Below, one piece after another: positions 41,623 to 49,795 of a DNA stretch of 64,000 nt (its first letter is position 1; every line of letters begins with the position of its first letter). Under the pieces are notes generated by a model that searched no databases, was not told the origin of the DNA, and was given only the letters and a program-made list of their open reading frames with translations. The position numbers and the translations under genes were made by a program. This DNA is from Poriferisodalis sp965208895 (GTDB taxonomy: Bacteria > Actinomycetota > Acidimicrobiia > Acidimicrobiales > Poriferisodalaceae), in NCBI RefSeq assembly GCF_965208895.1, contig NZ_OZ242363.1, positions 3,100,001 through 3,164,000 on the forward strand, in the 5' to 3' direction.

Positions 41623-43173
41623 ATGACGGCTGCTGAAGTGACGGGCTCGAATGGCTCGAACGGGCCCGACGGCTCGGTTCGAGACTTGCGCATCGACGAG
41701 CGCACCGGTGCCGTGCTGGCCGACCACGCAGCTTGGAACGAGGAGCACCGTCGTCTCGCCGAAGGAGCGCTGGGGGCGCTGCGCGACTCAGGCGCGCTGC
41801 GCTTGCTCGTGCCCGAGCGAGCCGGGGGCGACGAGCGGGAATTCGCCGACATGGTCGCCAATGTGCGCGAGGCCGCCCTCTACGACGGCGCCGCGGCGTG
41901 GGTGCTGATGGTGCTCGTCGGGCACAGCTGGATGCTGGGCTCGATGACCGAGGAGTTGCAGGACGAGGTCTACGGGGCCGATCCCGACACGATCGTGCCC
42001 GGCTCGCTGGCCCCGGTCGGATCTGCGACCGAGTGCGACGGCGGCTGGCTCATCGACGGCCGCTGGCCGTTCACCAGCGGCGCTATCTGGGGCGAGTGGT
42101 TCCTGCTGGGCTCCCAAGTGCTCACCCCGGGCGAGCGCCCCCGCCTGCTGCATGTGGTCATTCCCCGCGAAGACATCGCCGTCGACGACAACTGGTACGC
42201 AATCGGTCTGCGCGGCAGCGGCTCGTGCGACGTGATCGCAGAGCAGGCCTTCGTGCCGACGCACCGCATGATCGACTCGGGCGATCTGCTCGGCGGCCGC
42301 TCGCCGTGGTCAAGCCGGCACCGCACCAGCGTCTACCGAACGCCGATCCTGCCCGGGCTGGCCGTGCACGTCGCAGCCACCGCACTCGGGCTCGCCCGGG
42401 CGGGTCTCGACGATGCCGCAGAGCGTTTCGGCGTCCAGGACGACCGCTACATGGGGTCGTCGAAGTCCAAGCGCCCAGGTCTGCACATGCGCCTGGCGGA
42501 GGCCAACACCGAAGTGCGCTCGGCCGAGCTGCTGATCAACGACACCCTCGGATTGCTGCGCCAAGCAGCAGACGGGGCCGACTCCAAAGAGCTGCGAGCC
42601 CAGGCGAAGTATCAGGGCAGCTATGCCATCGAGCTGTGCCGCCGGGCGCTCGACCGCGTCACCACCGCAGCCGGCGGGCGAGCCGTGTTCGACGGCAGCC
42701 GCCTGCAGCAAGCATTCCGCGACGCGACCATGGCCTCACAGCACCAAGTCGCCGATCTCGACACGGTCGGCGAGGCCTACGGCCGCACCCGCCTCGGCAT
42801 GGACCCCGGCCCCCACCCCTGTAGGCAGAATGCCCTACGCAATGTGGCAATATCTGGCGGAGGCACACAGCAGCGCGGTGCGAGGGAACTCGATGAAGAT
42901 GCGGTCTACGCAACGGCGGTCGACGCCGAAATTGCTGACGGCCCTCCTCGTCGCAGCAGTACTGACGCTGAGCGCGTGCGGAGCATCGTCCGATCAACAG
43001 GTGATCGCCGGCAACCAGGCCGACGATCTGGCCGGCGTGGGCAGGCCAGATCCATCAGAGCTCACCGCTCGAGAGATCGTCCTCGCAGCCATGAGCCTTC
43101 AGGTCAGCGAGTCGAGCCGAGCGAGCGCCGCCACCGACATGGGCGATGCCGGCAGCAACACGGCCGAGTATGA
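41623..43173 (+). CDS. acyl-CoA-dehydrogenase-like flavin monooxygenase (group D) with run-on C terminus
   Basis: The first 400 or so residues are an acyl-CoA-dehydrogenase fold: GALRDSGALRLLVPERAGGDEREFADMVANVREAALYDGAAAWV, then CDGGWLIDGRWPFTSGAIWGEWFLLG and the helical C terminus through GEAYGRTRLGMDPGPHP. Hydroxylases such as HsaA share this layout, so the partner may be a flavin reductase. Relatives end near GPHP. Here the frame goes on for about 115 Arg-rich residues (after position 42826) to 43173 and overlaps the next gene by 281 bp, so the natural stop has been lost. Start ATG 41623. Confidence 0.78.
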   Translation: MTAAEVTGSNGSNGPDGSVRDLRIDERTGAVLADHAAWNEEHRRLAEGALGALRDSGALRLLVPERAGGDEREFADMVANVREAALYDGAAAWVLMVLVGHSWMLGSMTEELQDEVYGADPDTIVPGSLAPVGSATECDGGWLIDGRWPFTSGAIWGEWFLLGSQVLTPGERPRLLHVVIPREDIAVDDNWYAIGLRGSGSCDVIAEQAFVPTHRMIDSGDLLGGRSPWSSRHRTSVYRTPILPGLAVHVAATALGLARAGLDDAAERFGVQDDRYMGSSKSKRPGLHMRLAEANTEVRSAELLINDTLGLLRQAADGADSKELRAQAKYQGSYAIELCRRALDRVTTAAGGRAVFDGSRLQQAFRDATMASQHQVADLDTVGEAYGRTRLGMDPGPHPCRQNALRNVAISGGGTQQRGARELDEDAVYATAVDAEIADGPPRRSSTDAERVRSIVRSTGDRRQPGRRSGRRGQARSIRAHRSRDRPRSHEPSGQRVEPSERRHRHGRCRQQHGRV

Positions 43174-43894
43174 GATCGACGCGTACGGCAATACGCGCAC
43201 CACGACGTCCCAGCAGTTGGTGCCGGGAGATCCAGATTCACTGAGTTCCCACGAGGTGCTCCTAGTTGACGGCGTCGCGTACATTCGGTTCTTCATTCCT
43301 GAGGGGCAACTCGGCGAGTCGGGCATCGAGATTCCCGACGGCTGGATGACGATGGGCCGCGAGACGATGGAGATGTTCGGCGTCATCTGCGGGCCTCCGG
43401 TACCGGCTTCGGCACTCGACAGCGAGGCGTGCGTGCCGCCGAACGATCTCTCCGGGATGACGGACTTCGTGCTCGAGGCGTCCATCGTCGGACGTGAATC
43501 CGTGCGCGGCGTTGAGACGATCAGAGTCCAATCGGCACTCGACTTCAAGTCGCTCATGGAAGCGGCCCTAGGTGACGGCTCCGCAGAGGGCTTCATGGAT
43601 CTGGTCGTCGCCATGATGCCCAGCGAGCTTCCCATGGAGCTGTGGGTTGACGACGACCTTCGGGTGCATCGCATGAGCATGGATGTCACTCTGAATCTCG
43701 CGGCGTTGGGCGAAGAGCTCGGTGAGGAGATCGACGAGGTGCCGACGTTGATCGTCGTGATGGACTTCTACGACTTCGGTGCCGATATCACCATTGATGC
43801 GCCGCCCGCCGACGAGATCGTCGGCGAGGTGGGTGAGTGGCTCGAGAAGCTGGGATTCCTGGGCCTGATCGAGAATCCGATCTCCACGGTATAG
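42893..43894 (+). CDS. lipoprotein, LprG/LppX-like
   Basis: A 333-aa protein from ATG 42893 (GAGGGAACT upstream). Lipoprotein signal: LLTALLVAAVLTLSACG with lipid Cys near 28. The body alternates strand-like stretches (MSLQVSESSRASAATDMG, GVAYIRFFIPEG, LPMELWVDDDLRVHRMSMDVTLNL, VVMDFYDFGADITIDAPPADEI). Pattern and length resemble mycobacterial LprG/LppX-type lipid-binding lipoproteins. It sits inside the run-on end of the upstream flavoprotein gene and before a related lipoprotein. Confidence 0.78.
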   Translation: MKMRSTQRRSTPKLLTALLVAAVLTLSACGASSDQQVIAGNQADDLAGVGRPDPSELTAREIVLAAMSLQVSESSRASAATDMGDAGSNTAEYEIDAYGNTRTTTSQQLVPGDPDSLSSHEVLLVDGVAYIRFFIPEGQLGESGIEIPDGWMTMGRETMEMFGVICGPPVPASALDSEACVPPNDLSGMTDFVLEASIVGRESVRGVETIRVQSALDFKSLMEAALGDGSAEGFMDLVVAMMPSELPMELWVDDDLRVHRMSMDVTLNLAALGEELGEEIDEVPTLIVVMDFYDFGADITIDAPPADEIVGEVGEWLEKLGFLGLIENPISTV

Positions 43895-44034
43895 CTGTCA
43901 GCGCGGGCACATCACAGGCCGAGACCCGCCCTGAAAATGCTGACCCTCTGCGGACATGAACTGCTGAGATACTGACCACAGGCCGGTTCGTGTCAGCGGT
44001 GCCCGACAGACGGTGCCGCCGCATCGGCGAGGAG

Positions 44035-45084
44035 ATGATGAACGTGAAGGCTCGCAAGGCGAGGCTCGCGGCAGCCATTGCGGCAGCGGCGCTGACCGCG
44101 GCTGCCTGCGGCGGTGACGCCAGCAACGGGGACGGGGGCGACGCCGCGGCGCAGGCGACGACCGCAGCGCCGCCGACCACCGCAGCACCCACAACAACAG
44201 TGCCACCGGCTACGACCGCGGCTGCCGACGAGGCGCCGACCGATGCGATGGCCCTCCTGATCGCAGCGATTCGCAACAGCGCGCTGCCATCGGTGCGCGG
44301 CGAAATGCACTTGGGCATGGGTGACATGGCGAACGTGGCCGTCCAGTTTGAGGTAGACGGCAATCAGAACCTCTCGATGACGACGTACTTCGGGGAGACA
44401 GCGGGGCCAGATGGGGACAGGCCAGGTATCGAATTCCGGTTCGTCGACGGCGTTCAGTACCTGCGATACGTGGTCTCTGCGGAGGTGCGAGATCGTGCCG
44501 ACGAGGCGATGCCCGAGGGCTGGTTCACAATCGATGCGCAAACGGTCGCGGAGATGGGGATGGTGTGCCCCTCACCCGCGCCCGGCGAGACGCCCGTCGG
44601 TGGTGTCTGCCGGCTTCCCAACGACCTCACCTTCATGATTGAGCACTTGACCGGCGCCGAGTTCGTCGGCCAGGAGGATCTCGACGGTTTGGCCGGCGCC
44701 CACTATCGATTCACCGTCGATGCAGCGGCACTGGCGGCGGAATCGAGCGCTGCGCTCGGAGGCGGCGATGGCGGCGGCGACGTAATGGCGTTCGGCGGAG
44801 AATTCGGCATCGAAGAGCTCATCTTCGATGTCTGGATCGACGGCAATGGTCTCGTCAGGCGAACGAGCCTTGATCTGGGCGCAGTGATCGAGGAGTTCAT
44901 GGGCGGTGCCGAAGACACTGAATCGGGAGGCTTCGGAGACGCGTTCGCTGCCCTGCTCGACATCACCAACGTCGTTAACTACTACGACTACGGCGCCGAC
45001 ATCACTATCGACACACCACCCGCAGACGAGATCGTCGGCGATCTTGGCGACATGATGGGACCGGGCGGATTCGGAGCCGGCTGA
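44035..45084 (+). CDS. second lipoprotein, paralogous to the upstream one
   Basis: A 349-aa lipoprotein: signal LAAAIAAAALTAAACGG, Thr/Pro/Ala linker to about residue 60, and a body with GIEFRFVDGVQYLRYVV, VWIDGNGLVRRTSLDLG and YDYGADITIDTPPADEIVGDL. The last segment nearly matches that of the upstream lipoprotein (FGADITIDAPPADEIVGEV), so the two arose by duplication and divergence. Two adjacent ATGs (44035, 44038) follow GAGGAG. Likely outside the membrane, binding a lipid-like ligand (inference). Confidence 0.78.
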   Translation: MMNVKARKARLAAAIAAAALTAAACGGDASNGDGGDAAAQATTAAPPTTAAPTTTVPPATTAAADEAPTDAMALLIAAIRNSALPSVRGEMHLGMGDMANVAVQFEVDGNQNLSMTTYFGETAGPDGDRPGIEFRFVDGVQYLRYVVSAEVRDRADEAMPEGWFTIDAQTVAEMGMVCPSPAPGETPVGGVCRLPNDLTFMIEHLTGAEFVGQEDLDGLAGAHYRFTVDAAALAAESSAALGGGDGGGDVMAFGGEFGIEELIFDVWIDGNGLVRRTSLDLGAVIEEFMGGAEDTESGGFGDAFAALLDITNVVNYYDYGADITIDTPPADEIVGDLGDMMGPGGFGAG

Positions 45085-45097
45085 CAGGAGAGCAGCG

Positions 45098-45892
45098 ATG
45101 TCGTTGGAACTTGAGACGGTGCGGGTGGACGGCGGCGGGGCGGTGCGGCACCTCGTGCTGAACCGGCCAGAGGTGCACAACGCCGTCAACTCCCAGCTGG
45201 TCGCTGATGTTCACGCTGCGTGTCTCGCGCTGGATGCGGACCCCAGCGTGCGGGTGGTGATCGTGCGCGGCGAAGGTCGCAGCCTGTCCTCGGGCGCCGA
45301 TCTCAAGCAGGCGCGCGGCACCAGCCTCGACGCGATGCTCGGCTCCAAGCAGGGCGCTCGCATGTACGACACGCTGATGCACCTCAACGCAATCACGATC
45401 TGCCTGTGCCACGGCTACATGATCGGCGGGGGCGGGGTGCTGCCCGCTGCGTGCGATTTCCGTATCGGCAGCCCGTCCATGAGCCTCACCCTCAACGAGG
45501 TGAGCATCGGGTTCAATCTGACGTGGCACTCGGTGCCGGCGCTGGTGAACCTGGTCGGTCCGCACCGGGCCAAGGAGATGCTGATTCTCGGGCGCACCTA
45601 CGGCGTGGAGGAGCTGGACTCGTGGGGCTTCTTCACCGAGACGGTGTCCAGCGACGACGAACTGGTGCCTGCCGCCGAGAACCTGGCCGCGGCCATCGTG
45701 AACCAGCCGCCGGTGCCGGTCACGTCGTCGAAGGCGTCGATCAACGCACAGGCGATGCCGCTGGGCCGGGCGATCAACCACCTCGACCACATCGCCGTCG
45801 GCTACATGGGCAAGAGCGAGAGTTCCCGCATCGCCGTGCGCAGCTACTTCGACCGGGACGATCCGGACGCTCGCACCTGGTCCGATGACTGA
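45098..45892 (+). CDS. enoyl-CoA hydratase/isomerase family protein
   Basis: A 264-aa crotonase: VRHLVLNRPEVHNAVNSQLV at the N terminus, VVIVRGEGRSLSSGADLKQA (oxyanion hole region, about 50-70), ICLCHGYMIGGGGVLPAACDFRIGS (about 105-129). The usual catalytic glutamate pair is reduced: the residue after GGGGVL region is not clearly Glu. Follows the lipoprotein by 13 bp with AGGAGAGCAGCG as RBS, so they may be co-transcribed. It overlaps the next gene by 8 bp. Confidence 0.87.
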   Translation: MSLELETVRVDGGGAVRHLVLNRPEVHNAVNSQLVADVHAACLALDADPSVRVVIVRGEGRSLSSGADLKQARGTSLDAMLGSKQGARMYDTLMHLNAITICLCHGYMIGGGGVLPAACDFRIGSPSMSLTLNEVSIGFNLTWHSVPALVNLVGPHRAKEMLILGRTYGVEELDSWGFFTETVSSDDELVPAAENLAAAIVNQPPVPVTSSKASINAQAMPLGRAINHLDHIAVGYMGKSESSRIAVRSYFDRDDPDARTWSDD

Positions 45893-46334
45893 TTCGGGCG
45901 AAGCTGCCGAACACCCCGAAGATCAGCACCACGACTCTGGGTCCGAAGCTCGCCGGCGCGACCGGGGCTGGCCGAACCAGCGGACCCTCCTGCTGTACCT
46001 GGTGGGAGGACTGCTGATTGCCGTAATCCCCGTGGTGGTGTCGCGCTTCGTCGATCAGCCTGACGGCGAGGCATACACCATCGACATCCCGCCCGGCACG
46101 GCGGAGCGCTTGGCCGCCGGCGAGGACGTCGAGATCGTCCCAGACGAGCTGGAATTCAAGCTGCGCGACCTGCTGATCATCGTGAACCGCGACTCGGTGA
46201 AGCACACCATCGGCCCCTTTGAGGTCGGGCCGGGCGAGACCTCCGAGCACACCTTCGGCGAGGCGGCAGCGTTCAACAGCTATTGCTCGCTGCACCCGGC
46301 GGGCAGCATCCGCATATCCATCGGCGACGGCTGA
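45885..46334 (+). CDS. membrane-anchored cupredoxin-like protein
   Basis: A 149-aa protein: charged N terminus, one membrane segment (LLLYLVGGLLIAVIPVVVS, about residues 35-53), and an extracellular domain ending in SVKHTIGPFEVGPGETSEHTFGEAAAFNSYCSLHPAGSIRI. That end gives H at about 104, C at about 134 and H at about 137, the His-Cys-His set of a type 1 copper site; no methionine follows in the usual spacing. Overlaps the enoyl-CoA hydratase stop. Confidence 0.65.
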   Translation: MTDSGEAAEHPEDQHHDSGSEARRRDRGWPNQRTLLLYLVGGLLIAVIPVVVSRFVDQPDGEAYTIDIPPGTAERLAAGEDVEIVPDELEFKLRDLLIIVNRDSVKHTIGPFEVGPGETSEHTFGEAAAFNSYCSLHPAGSIRISIGDG

Positions 46335-46416
46335 AGCACCGCCGGCTGTTGCGCCGCCGGCCGAGACGCCGTCTGGTGAGACACGGCTGGCCGGGATTCC
46401 TCCGGGAGCAACACCG

Positions 46417-47295
46417 CTAGGCCTCGTTGCAGGCCGGCAAGGCCTCGTCGGCAAACTGCGCGATGGCGTCTGCAGGCCGGCCCATGCGCAGCGCAGCGGT
46501 GTTGACCAGCAACCGCTCCACGCCGTGGTCGCGGTAGATCTCGAGGGCTTCGAGCCCCTCGCGGTGGTAGTTCCAGTAGGCGGTCAGCGCCAGCTCGGCG
46601 GGGTCGCGGCCCTGGCGGTCGCATTCGGCGTGCATCTCGCCGATCAGGCGCTTGAAGTCGTCGAGGTCCTTGTGGATCACATACCAGCCGTCGCCCCGGG
46701 CCACCAGGCGGCGGATGGCGGGTGGCGTCGTGCCGCCGATGAGCAGCGGCATGCGGGGGCGCTGAGCCGGCGTCGGCAGCATCGAAAAGCCGGTCCAGTT
46801 CAGGAACTCGCCCTGGAAGTTCACATCCTCGCCGGACCAGGCGGCGGTCATCGCGTCGATGTATTCGTCTGCCCGCGCGCCTCGCCGATCGAAGGGCACG
46901 CCGAGCGCGTCGAATTCCTCTTCCAGCCAGCCAACGCCGATGCCCAGTTCGAGCCGCCCGCCAGACAGGTGGTCGAGCGACGACGCCTGCTTGGCGAAGT
47001 AGAGCGCGTTGGCTTGGGTGACGATGTTGACGCCGGTGCCGAGCCGGAGCCGCTGCGTTGCCCCGGCGACGAACGTCAGGGCGATGAACGGGTCGGTGAA
47101 GCCTGCGTCGGTGGGGAGGCCCAGCTTGCCGCTGGGGTTGTAGGGGTACCGGCTCTCGTAGTCGTACGGCACGATGACGTGCTCGAACGTCCAGACCGAC
47201 TCGTACCCGAGTTCCTCGAGCTGCTGGGAGAACGACCGCAGGTACCCGGGATCGAGGTAGGCGGCCGAGTTGATGGGTGTAATGCCGACGTGCAT
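46417..47295 (-). CDS. LLM-class (F420-dependent type) oxidoreductase
   Basis: A 292-aa luciferase-like protein from ATG 47295: MHVGITPINSAAYLDPGYLRSFSQQLEELGYESVWTFEHVIVP, GTGVNIVTQANALYFAKQASSLDHLSGGRLELGIGVGWLEEEFDALGVPF, and a C-terminal PLLIGGTTPPAIRRLVARGDGWY. TIM-barrel type, using F420 or FMN. Substrate unknown. The 232 bp to the divergent MFS gene hold the probable promoters. Confidence 0.88.
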   Translation of the reverse strand: MHVGITPINSAAYLDPGYLRSFSQQLEELGYESVWTFEHVIVPYDYESRYPYNPSGKLGLPTDAGFTDPFIALTFVAGATQRLRLGTGVNIVTQANALYFAKQASSLDHLSGGRLELGIGVGWLEEEFDALGVPFDRRGARADEYIDAMTAAWSGEDVNFQGEFLNWTGFSMLPTPAQRPRMPLLIGGTTPPAIRRLVARGDGWYVIHKDLDDFKRLIGEMHAECDRQGRDPAELALTAYWNYHREGLEALEIYRDHGVERLLVNTAALRMGRPADAIAQFADEALPACNEA

Positions 47296-47527
47296 CTGCG
47301 GGACTGTACGCAAGACCCGCACCGGGTGCCGCCCGCGCGTCCTCTCCGCCTGGCTCGCCCGCGCAGCTCGCCCATCCGCCCAGCTCGTCCGCCCAGCCCG
47401 CCGTTTCGACGCGTCGCACAGTTGTCAGCGTCCGGCCTACGCGTCCCGGCCCGGCCCGTCCCTTGCCTGCTGGCCTGGAGCTCCGCGCAGTCGTGCACGC
47501 AGTGTCTTTGTGGGCCATGCTGTCGCG

Positions 47528-48871
47528 ATGTCGGGGGACGCCGTTTTCGCAGTGGAGCGCGCCTCCGCGTACACCCGTGCGGATCAGGAGCGAGTCCAAA
47601 AGCGCACGGTCATCGTGCTCATCGCCAGCCAAGCCGCCGGCGGCTTCGGCCTGGTTGCCACCTACATCGTGAGCGCGCTGCTGGCCGAGGACATCACCGG
47701 CAGCTCGGGGCTGGCGACGATCGCGGCGAGCAGCCTGTCCATCGGCTCGGCCGCGGTCGCCGCCCCGATGTCGAAGCTGATGAACAAGTACGGCCGCCGA
47801 TCCGGCTTGCGCTTCGGGTACCTGGTGGGTGCGGGCGGCGCCACGCTGGCTGTGCTGGGAGCGATCCTGCTCAGCTTCCCCCTGCTGTGCCTGGGCGTAT
47901 TCGGCGCCGGCGCCGGCAACGCCGCCAATCTCGCAACCCGGTATGCGGCATCAGACCTGGCACAGGAGAACCGCCGCGCCAGCACCATCAGCATGATCGT
48001 GTGGGCAACCACGTTCGGGTCCTTCACCGGCTCTGTCGTGTCGGGCTACGCGAGCGAGGTCGGCGTCTCGATCGGCTTGCCCGACAAGACCGGCTCGTAC
48101 GTGTTCGCTGGGGTGATGTTCTTGCTGGCTGCGGCGATCGTGGAGGTCTTCCTGCGCCCCGATCCGCTGCACATGGCCAACGAGCTGGCGGCGGAGGGCG
48201 TTGCCAACGGGACCCACAAGGCCGAGGCGCGAGCGACCGTGCGGGAGGCGATCTCGCTGATCATGCAGCAGAGCCAGGCACGCCTGGCCGTATTCGCCAT
48301 GATCGTCTCTCAGGTGACGATGGTGGGGGTCATGGCGCTCACCCCGCTGCACATGAACGCGGGCGAGCAGTCCCAGCATGCCATCAGTTTCATGATGGGG
48401 TTCCACATCTTGGGCATGTACCTCTTGTCGCCGCTCATCGGCCGGCTCACCGACTCCGTCGGCAAGTACCCGATGCTGTATGTCGCGGGAGGGCTCTGCA
48501 CGTGGGGAGCGTGGTGGGCGGCGGTGACACCGCCCGAGGGCGTCCTCGGCGTGTTCATGGGCAATTTCCTGATCGGGCTGGGATGGTGTTTCGGCGTGGT
48601 AGCCGCGTCGAGCTTGCTGGTGGAGCTGTACCCGCTTCATCAGCGAGTGTCGGTGCAGGGCGTGGGCGACTTCGCAATGCTCGGCGCGGGTGCGCTGGCG
48701 GGGCTCAGCTCGGGCGCCCTGTACGAGACGTTCCAGTACCGCGGCGTGAACTATGCGAACGCGCTGTTCGGCATAGCGCTGGTGGCGGTCACCTTCTTCA
48801 CCTACACCGGGATGCGCCGGGCGACGCGACGACCGCAGCACGAACAGTCAGCGGTGGCCGTCGGCGGCTGA
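47528..48871 (+). CDS. MFS transporter
   Basis: A 447-aa protein with about 12 hydrophobic segments and MFS loop features (SKLMNKYGRRSGLRFGYLVGAG after segment 2; SPLIGRLTDSVGKYPML in the second half). It begins MSGDAVFAVERASAYTRADQERVQKR, cytoplasmic and charged. Probably a drug or metabolite exporter; the substrate cannot be assigned. Start ATG 47528. Confidence 0.88.
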   Translation: MSGDAVFAVERASAYTRADQERVQKRTVIVLIASQAAGGFGLVATYIVSALLAEDITGSSGLATIAASSLSIGSAAVAAPMSKLMNKYGRRSGLRFGYLVGAGGATLAVLGAILLSFPLLCLGVFGAGAGNAANLATRYAASDLAQENRRASTISMIVWATTFGSFTGSVVSGYASEVGVSIGLPDKTGSYVFAGVMFLLAAAIVEVFLRPDPLHMANELAAEGVANGTHKAEARATVREAISLIMQQSQARLAVFAMIVSQVTMVGVMALTPLHMNAGEQSQHAISFMMGFHILGMYLLSPLIGRLTDSVGKYPMLYVAGGLCTWGAWWAAVTPPEGVLGVFMGNFLIGLGWCFGVVAASSLLVELYPLHQRVSVQGVGDFAMLGAGALAGLSSGALYETFQYRGVNYANALFGIALVAVTFFTYTGMRRATRRPQHEQSAVAVGG

Positions 48872-48999
48872 GCTACAGCGCCGGCGGAACGCCGGACAAT
48901 TCGACGGCTACTCGACGGGCTGCTGCCGCACGCGCCCGCGCCGACCGCTAGTGCCAGTGCCGCGGCGGCCCGCGGGAGTGCTCTGCGGATCACGGGTGC

Positions 49000-49761
49000 T
49001 CAGGCGCTCCAACCGCCGTCGACGTGGATCGTCTGGCCGGTGATGTAGCTGGCGCCGGCACAGAGGAACAGGCATGCGTCGGCGTACTCGGCGGCAGTGC
49101 CGGGCCGGCCCAGCGGCAGCGACTCGGAATCTTCGAAGACCGTCTCCCAGCGGATCGGGAAGTTGGTGGAATCGGGGTGCACGTAGCTGGGGGAGATGGC
49201 GTTCACCCGCACTTCGGGGGCCAGGCCGCGTGCCAGTTCCTTGGTGAGCGTGATGAGTCCGCCCTTGGCGACGCTGTAGGGCGAGCTGGAGCCGCCGCCG
49301 CGCCAGCCCGACATCGACGCCGTGTTCACGATGGCGCCGCGGGATTCCTTCAGGTAAGGCGCCGCGGCCTTGGCGGTTCGGAACGCCGACAGCAGGTTGA
49401 TTGACAGCGCCTCAGCCCACAGTTGCTCGGTCTGCGACTCGAGGTCGCTCGCGGGAATCGTCTGGAGCGTGACGGGATGGCCGGCGATGTTGAGCAGGTA
49501 GTCGATGCCGCCCATTTGTCCGGCGGCGGCGTCGACCATGGCAGCCACAGAGTCGTTGTCGCGCAGATCGCAGGGTGCGCCAAACACGTCGAGCCCTTCG
49601 TCGGTCAGCGCTCGCACCGTGGCGGTGAGCCGGTCGCCCGCCAGGTCGGCGATGGCCACAGTGCTGCCGTTGTCGGCGAACGTGCGGGTCACGCCTAGGC
49701 CGATGCCGCTGGCCCCGCCGCTGACGATGCTCCGCTTGCCGGTGAGGTCGGCGCTGATCAC
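49000..49761 (-). CDS. SDR family oxidoreductase (last gene of the betaine-type operon)
   Basis: A 253-aa classical SDR from GTG 49761: SIVSGGASGIGLGVTRTFADNG (NAD loop, about 11-20), NIAG, ASMSGW, and YSVAKGGLITLTKELARGL with catalytic Tyr and Lys (about 152-156). The C terminus ITGQTIHVDGGWSA matches SDR family members. It follows the dioxygenase gene by 34 bp and probably oxidises an alcohol intermediate of the same pathway. Confidence 0.9.
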   Translation of the reverse strand: MISADLTGKRSIVSGGASGIGLGVTRTFADNGSTVAIADLAGDRLTATVRALTDEGLDVFGAPCDLRDNDSVAAMVDAAAGQMGGIDYLLNIAGHPVTLQTIPASDLESQTEQLWAEALSINLLSAFRTAKAAAPYLKESRGAIVNTASMSGWRGGGSSSPYSVAKGGLITLTKELARGLAPEVRVNAISPSYVHPDSTNFPIRWETVFEDSESLPLGRPGTAAEYADACLFLCAGASYITGQTIHVDGGWSA

Positions 49762-49795
49762 GTGGCGGCCCCTCTCGTGGATCGTGGACAGGTGC

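Noticed and set aside
46219..48951. A 910-codon plus-strand open frame
   Set aside because: It is an out-of-frame reading across the LLM oxidoreductase and the MFS gene. Composition (Arg/Gly/His-rich) is that of a GC-rich shadow, and both real genes have family motifs.
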